A DNA stretch of 64,000 nucleotides from Diphasiastrum complanatum (taxonomy: Eukaryota; Streptophyta; Lycopodiopsida; Lycopodiales; Lycopodiaceae): contig CM055103.1 in the NCBI GenBank assembly GCA_029204225.1, positions 47,666,458 through 47,730,457 of the forward strand, read 5' to 3'. The position numbers and the translations under genes were made by a program. This document shows positions 61,696-64,000 of the stretch, piece after piece (within the stretch, counting starts at the first letter, position 1; every line of letters starts with the position of its first letter). The notes beneath the pieces were generated by a model. It did no database searches. It was not told the origin of the DNA and was given only the letters and a program-made list of their open reading frames with translations.

Positions 61696-61984
61696 CAATA
61701 CTTGAGTTGAATACAAATTCTTGCTACAAGAAGGCATTTGTCATATTATGTTGACTGGTGGCACATTGTAGGTCAAGCCATAAAGCTTTGTTAGCAAGCA
61801 TTTTTTGAGGTATTTTGTAGCATGATTCCACTTGCTATTTGTTACTATAACTATCAACTTTCTAACACTTATACCATTTCACTTGCTCACCATTTCATAT
61901 CTTTTCATGCATGTCTGAGGAACTAATGGAGTTTTTGGAGGTTGTTCCAATGAGTTTTCTACCTCCTGTTATCATCACAATATC

Positions 61985-62330
61985 TGTCATTGAAAAACAC
62001 AATTTATGCAATCGTACTAGCAAGTTTTCCGTTACGCATTTTGGGTTTAGAGACAATTTATCTGAATGGAGTAATCGAAGAACATATTTACATGAAACAG
62101 CCCGAGGGTTACGTGCTCAATGGTAAGGAAAATCATGTATGTGAGCTTGGTTTTAGAGGATCAACACCTTCTTCATCCAGCAAGGTTACAAACCAAGCAG
62201 TGCCGACTCTAGTGTTTATTTCAAGTCAGTGCAATATTCTTTTATTATTGTCACCTTATATGTTGATGACACACTAATTTTCAACTATAGTATCAACCTG
62301 ATAAAAGATGTGACAACATGATCATTAAAA
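61985..62330 (+). mobile_element. Copia reverse transcriptase fragment (degenerate)
   Basis: The frame gives GLETIYLNGVIEEHIYMKQP then EGYVLNGKENHVCEL (about 62046-62150), the QMDVKTAFLNG.LEEEIYM.QPEG motif of Copia RT with its first part altered. After a gap, TLYVDDTLIFNYSINLIKD (about 62250-62306) supplies an intact YVDD box. The YGLKQAPR region between them is deleted or scrambled. Confidence 0.85.
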
Positions 62331-64000
62331 TCTAAAAGACTAGAGGTTCTTGCATTGCACGTCAATTACTCGTGATTCTTCTTGAGAATAACTTTGAAGA
62401 GCTTTGCGAGGAAGTTTTAGCAATGTGAGCTCTTCTTACAGCTTTTTATTGATGTTATATATTTTTTTGAATATTGCGGCAACCGTAATTAGATTGTTCA
62501 TTTATTAGTAGTTAATAAGTGAGTGGGATTTGGCACTCTATGTGTGTAAGTCCGACATGATGATCACATAGTTATTTGATTAATTAGAAGCTAATATAGG
62601 GACTTTAGGCCAAATTGCGGAATGAAATGTCGCAAGTCCTAATAGTCAAGTTAGTGAATAAAGAAGGTTTCCCCCAATTTTCAAATTCAAATAATAAGAG
62701 AGGTAGAAATTAGCCAATAGGAATTCAGACCAAGGGCCCTAGAATCCACTATAAATAGTGGTGATTTGTAATTCATTTCTCATGTTCAATCAAGAAGGTG
62801 GAGATTCTACCAAATTGTATTTGGATGTCCTTGCTCTTCTCCTTGTTCCATCTCTCATGTTTTCTTTGGATCTTTATGTTATATGGATTTGCTAATTGTT
62901 GGGATTGATTCTTGTTATACTTTTGGGAACGAATCTTCGCATGACATGTTAGAATTCTCTTCATCGCTTGATGCTTTGCAGGTGCTTAGGTCTAGGATTA
63001 AAGGTGGATAGAAAAACCCGCTACAATTTTGGCACCATTTTTAGAGAGCTATGCCAATTTTTCATTTTTAGCATATTTCTTATCCATGGATGGATGTTAG
63101 CTTGCATTTTGGCATAGTAGTGTTATAAGGTGCATTTTAGAATAAATTTGGGTGAATTTTGTTTGATTTGTTTGGATTTCTTGATTGTAATCTATTTTGA
63201 TTGATGAGCAAGAAAGGATAGACTGATCACCATTCCTAAGATTCATTTGGATATGAGTAAATCAGAGGAACCACAAAAATCATTCATTTTCTACAATTTT
63301 GGGACAAAAGAGGCAAAATATAATTTTCTATTCCTTTGTAACCAACCTTCGCCCACTTGCAGATAGGGCCGCCCTGATGTAATAAAGCTATAGTTTGAAG
63401 GGCGAAGGTTATTTCAGCCATTTTCCATAAATTGAAAAAAAAAAAAAAGCCAAAAAAAAGTGAAAAAAAAATCCTAAAAATCAAAAGATATAGAAAACCA
63501 ATCTTCACCTATTCTACTATATATACATATGATTCATATTTACTCACAACTAGCTTGCTGAAGGTTAATTCTAAAAATAGAAAGCTAAGTGAATGTTCCA
63601 CTAGTTTTTGATAATCTTCTGTTGAAAGTTTCACACCTTTCTACAAAAATATCAATTCTCTAAGAGGAACCTTCGCTAGAACCTTTGCCAGTGTCGTCAG
63701 TCAGTCCATCATGCTATTTTTTATAATCAGTGAGTTAGACGAAAGTTAAGTCAAGGTTATTTGCGATTCTGATCAAGTTTTGTCAAAAATCTCTTATTAT
63801 TTACAAAAATACCAGTATTTATCTTCAACCTTTGTCTGAACCTTCACCAATCTTTCTGAGATTACCAAATTTAGAAATCCATTATTTTTTAGTTCGGTGA
63901 AGGTCAATTCCATCCAATTATGTGAATTCCAGGTGGTAGGGTGACATGTCAATCATCTTGCTAACCCAATCTCCCTCTATGCAGTGCTTTATAATGACCA
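62331..64000. other. AT-rich flank with possible LTR remnant and CCTTCG repeats
   Basis: TTTTGGCACCATTTTTAGAG near 63030 loosely resembles the TGGCGCC-type primer site of plant Ty3/Gypsy elements, and an ACTATAAATAG box near 62750 could be the promoter of a preceding LTR; both are weak. AACCTTCGC or its complement recurs at about 63342, 63401 and 63665 with looser copies to 63900. A-rich tracts lie at 63434-63472. No gene is seen. Confidence 0.35.

Noticed and set aside
1-64000. CRISPR arrays, operons, phage or plasmid functions
   Set aside because: None present; spliced genes and plant retroelements show this is eukaryotic nuclear DNA.

Overview
The window is nuclear DNA of a land plant with a large, repeat-rich genome. 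The evidence is three spliced plant genes (a chloroplast-targeted ribonucleoprotein family member, TATA-binding protein, and an ARID-HMG protein, a combination known from plants). Introns are AT-rich and up to 5.8 kb, and Copia, LINE, CACTA-like and Ty3/gypsy-like remnants lie between and inside the genes. Fern, lycophyte or gymnosperm all fit; the sequence alone does not decide. Exon boundaries and homologies were read by eye, with no database search.

Layout. 1-2850 (+): 3' part of a two-RRM chloroplast ribonucleoprotein of the CP29 type, four coding exons, 5' end outside the window. 2851-6100: 3' flank with no gene seen. 6100-17300: transposon graveyard. Broken sense Copia pieces (6100-9470) are followed by a well preserved LTR retroelement (9852-14732) with TG..CA LTRs, a 5-bp target duplication, a tRNA-Met-type primer site and no recognisable reverse transcriptase. 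It sits inside an older antisense Copia copy. A small foldback repeat and a CACTA Tnp2-like fragment follow. 19490-33424 (+): the TBP gene, with a GC-rich promoter-like region, eight coding exons and very long introns holding palindromes and tandem repeats. Its reading frame is perfect except for one extra A in exon 7. 33425-41100: little apart from a degraded sense Copia piece. 41100-48720: a hairpin repeat cluster, then an almost full-length antisense Copia polyprotein (gag, protease, integrase, RT, RNase H) interrupted by a 1,804-bp solo LTR with a 5-bp target duplication, and abutting an antisense LINE reverse transcriptase remnant. 51344-59494 (+): a six-exon gene for a protein of about 660 residues with a proline-rich N-terminus, an ARID, an HMG box and an acidic tail. 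59495-64000: flank with another Copia remnant and LTR-like pieces.

The three host genes are unrelated in function (plastid RNA processing, basal transcription, chromatin architecture) and only happen to be neighbours on the + strand. The most notable points are the single-base frameshift in an otherwise intact TBP, the non-autonomous LTR element with two related ORFs of unknown function and repeated CACATGTG boxes in its LTRs, the solo LTR inserted in the Copia integrase, and several strong palindromes in the TBP introns and upstream of the Copia LTR.
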